Below, one piece after another: positions 63,019 to 64,000 of a stretch of DNA of 64,000 nt (position 1 is the stretch's first letter; every line of letters starts with the position of its first letter). The notes below the pieces were generated by a model. The model was not told the DNA's origin. It saw only the letters and a list, made by a program, of their open reading frames with translations, and did no database searches. A program made the position numbers and the translations under genes. The stretch spans positions 19,883 to 83,882 of the forward strand of contig JAEZVB010000050.1 in NCBI GenBank assembly GCA_023443285.1, given 5' to 3'. The stretch is from Bacillota bacterium (lineage in GTDB: Bacteria; Bacillota; Negativicutes; Sporomusales; Sporomusaceae).

Positions 63019-63039
63019 GCCGGCTCTCTAAGAGCCGGC
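63019..63039 (-). terminator. terminator of dapF
   Basis: GCCGGCTCT and AGAGCCGGC form a perfect 9-base GC-rich stem around a 3-base loop, followed on the minus strand by TAGTTTTCTT. Confidence 0.8.
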
Positions 63040-63043
63040 AGTC

Positions 63044-63877
63044 TTATAAAAGATAATTGCCTCTAAAGACCTCAACGGCCGGACCAGACATAAAAATATG
63101 ATTGTTTTCAGCCCATTCAAGGTAAAGGTCTCCACCATCCAATTCTACCGTAGCTTGACGATCAGTGTGATCATTTAATACACTGGCAACTAGCGAAGCG
63201 CTGGCACCTGTGCCACAAGCCTTGGTTATGCCAGCACCACGTTCCCATACGCGCATTCTAATAGTTTGCCGGTCGATGATCTGAACGAATTCGACATTGG
63301 TCTTTTTCGGAAACTGAGAATGCGTTTCAATATTAGGCCCAATCATTGCAAGATCAACTTTAGTAATATCCTTAACAAAGATAACGCAATGTGGATTTCC
63401 CATAGATACACAGGTGATATAGTAAGTCGCCCCGTTGATATCAAGCGGCATATTTACTACTTGCTCATCAGCCTTTCCGATAATGGGAATCTCTTTTCGC
63501 AAAAGCCTTGGCAATCCCATATCAACCCGGACAGTTGCTAATGTATCGTTTTTAAAAACAAGTTCAGGCGTAATGATTCCCGCTAGCGTGTCAAGGGTAA
63601 TAACTGTTTTTTTAGTCAACCTGTTTTCGTAGAGATATCGTGCAACACACCGAGTAGCATTACCACACATATCTGCTTCACTGCCATCTGAGTTAAAAAT
63701 CCTCATTTTGAAATCGGCAATTTCAGATGGCAACAATATAACAAGCCCATCGGCCCCAATTCCAAAGTTTCGGTCACATACAGCAATTGCTTGTTTCTGG
63801 TAATCAGTAATATATTCTTCCATGCCATTGACAATTACAAAATCATTGCCTAATCCATGCCATTTAGTAAACTGCAT
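63044..63877 (-). CDS. dapF: diaminopimelate epimerase
   Basis: This 277-residue enzyme turns LL- into meso-diaminopimelate for lysine and peptidoglycan synthesis. The catalytic Cys pair is Cys71 in ADMCGNATRC and Cys221 in KACGTGAS. KWHGLGNDFV at the N-terminus and NPHCVIFV in the middle are family blocks. AGGAGGAAA precedes the ATG. Confidence 0.96.
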   Translation of the reverse strand: MQFTKWHGLGNDFVIVNGMEEYITDYQKQAIAVCDRNFGIGADGLVILLPSEIADFKMRIFNSDGSEADMCGNATRCVARYLYENRLTKKTVITLDTLAGIITPELVFKNDTLATVRVDMGLPRLLRKEIPIIGKADEQVVNMPLDINGATYYITCVSMGNPHCVIFVKDITKVDLAMIGPNIETHSQFPKKTNVEFVQIIDRQTIRMRVWERGAGITKACGTGASASLVASVLNDHTDRQATVELDGGDLYLEWAENNHIFMSGPAVEVFRGNYLL

Positions 63878-63901
63878 AGCTATTTCCTCCTAACAGTATA
63901 T

Positions 63902-64000
63902 CTATCGGTTTTGTGGTACAGCGGCTCGACGAGCAGGACGACGTTTAAGCATATGTTTGCAGGCATTTATGATTAGTGTCCACCCAGACACTACTAGCAC
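63902..64000 (-). CDS. C-terminal end of an unknown protein (cut by window edge)
   Basis: An open frame enters from the right edge and gives VLVVSGWTLIINACKHMLKRR and then PARRAAVPQNR before TAG at 63902. A hydrophobic stretch followed by a basic tail suggests the last membrane helix of a membrane protein. With 32 residues no family can be named. The dapF gene begins 24 bases downstream, so they could be cotranscribed. Confidence 0.4.
   Translation of the reverse strand: MLVVSGWTLIINACKHMLKRRPARRAAVPQNR

Overview
The window looks like chromosomal DNA of an anaerobic, low-to-moderate GC member of the Bacillota. The gene content (an AhcY/MtaD pair of anaerobe type, FixC/FixX, PduL, DUF1858 and DUF116 proteins, TIGR04086, RemA, SAM-I, FMN and c-di-AMP riboswitches, and an FHA-PP2C-RodA-PBP-PknB cluster) fits the Negativicutes, for example a Sporomusa/Pelosinus-like bacterium. 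That placement is inference from gene content and order; no rRNA or other marker that would prove it is present.

Region 1 (1-9.6 kb) is the most accessory-looking part. It holds the end of an acyl-CoA synthetase, a radical SAM protein with its own promoter and a structured leader, a broken IS1182-type transposase, an exported TPR protein, an RNase H with a viroplasmin domain, a trypsin-fold protease, a patatin, a methyltransferase and a GAF-GGDEF protein. Region 2 (9-16.4 kb, minus strand) starts with PduL and an ASCH protein. It continues into a SAM by-product salvage cluster: aminotransferase, MtaD, AhcY-like, MtnA, MtnP and a HAD phosphatase. The AhcY-like protein has Lys where classical adenosylhomocysteinases have the adenine-reading Glu. 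Together with MtaD next door this suggests that S-inosylhomocysteine is the real substrate. Region 3 (16.5-33.3 kb) carries SurE, QueE/QueD, a membrane glycosyltransferase, Psd/PssA, a TagA-like transferase, a class A PBP, a polysaccharide deacetylase, GuaB, a 3D-domain wall protein under a c-di-AMP riboswitch, FixC/FixX, a tautomerase, a protein with two apparent Sm-like repeats, an orphan HipA-like kinase and a VTT membrane protein.

Region 4 (33-64 kb, nearly all minus strand) is core housekeeping: recG, rpmB (plus strand), hslO, and the rib operon ribD-ribE-ribBA-ribH behind an FMN riboswitch. It then runs through priA-def-fmt-DUF116-rsmB-rlmN-fhaA-fhaB-prpC-rodA-pbpA-pknB-rsgA-rpe, listed in transcription order, and metK behind a SAM-I riboswitch. 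The last part is yicC-remA-gmk-rpoZ-coaBC, an exported unknown protein and dapF. The FHA-FHA-PP2C-RodA-PBP-PknB order matches the well-known mycobacterial cell-division kinase locus.

No tRNA, rRNA, CRISPR array, prophage or complete defence system was recognised. The most promising oddities are the predicted S-inosylhomocysteine route, the duplicated Sm-like protein, the structured leader of the radical SAM gene, the orphan HipA-like kinase, a 19-codon Cys-rich frame that ends at a UUCG-type terminator, and an HMA domain lacking one metal-binding Cys. Start sites were moved from the longest open frame wherever a Shine-Dalgarno sequence pointed to an internal start; those cases are stated in the entries.
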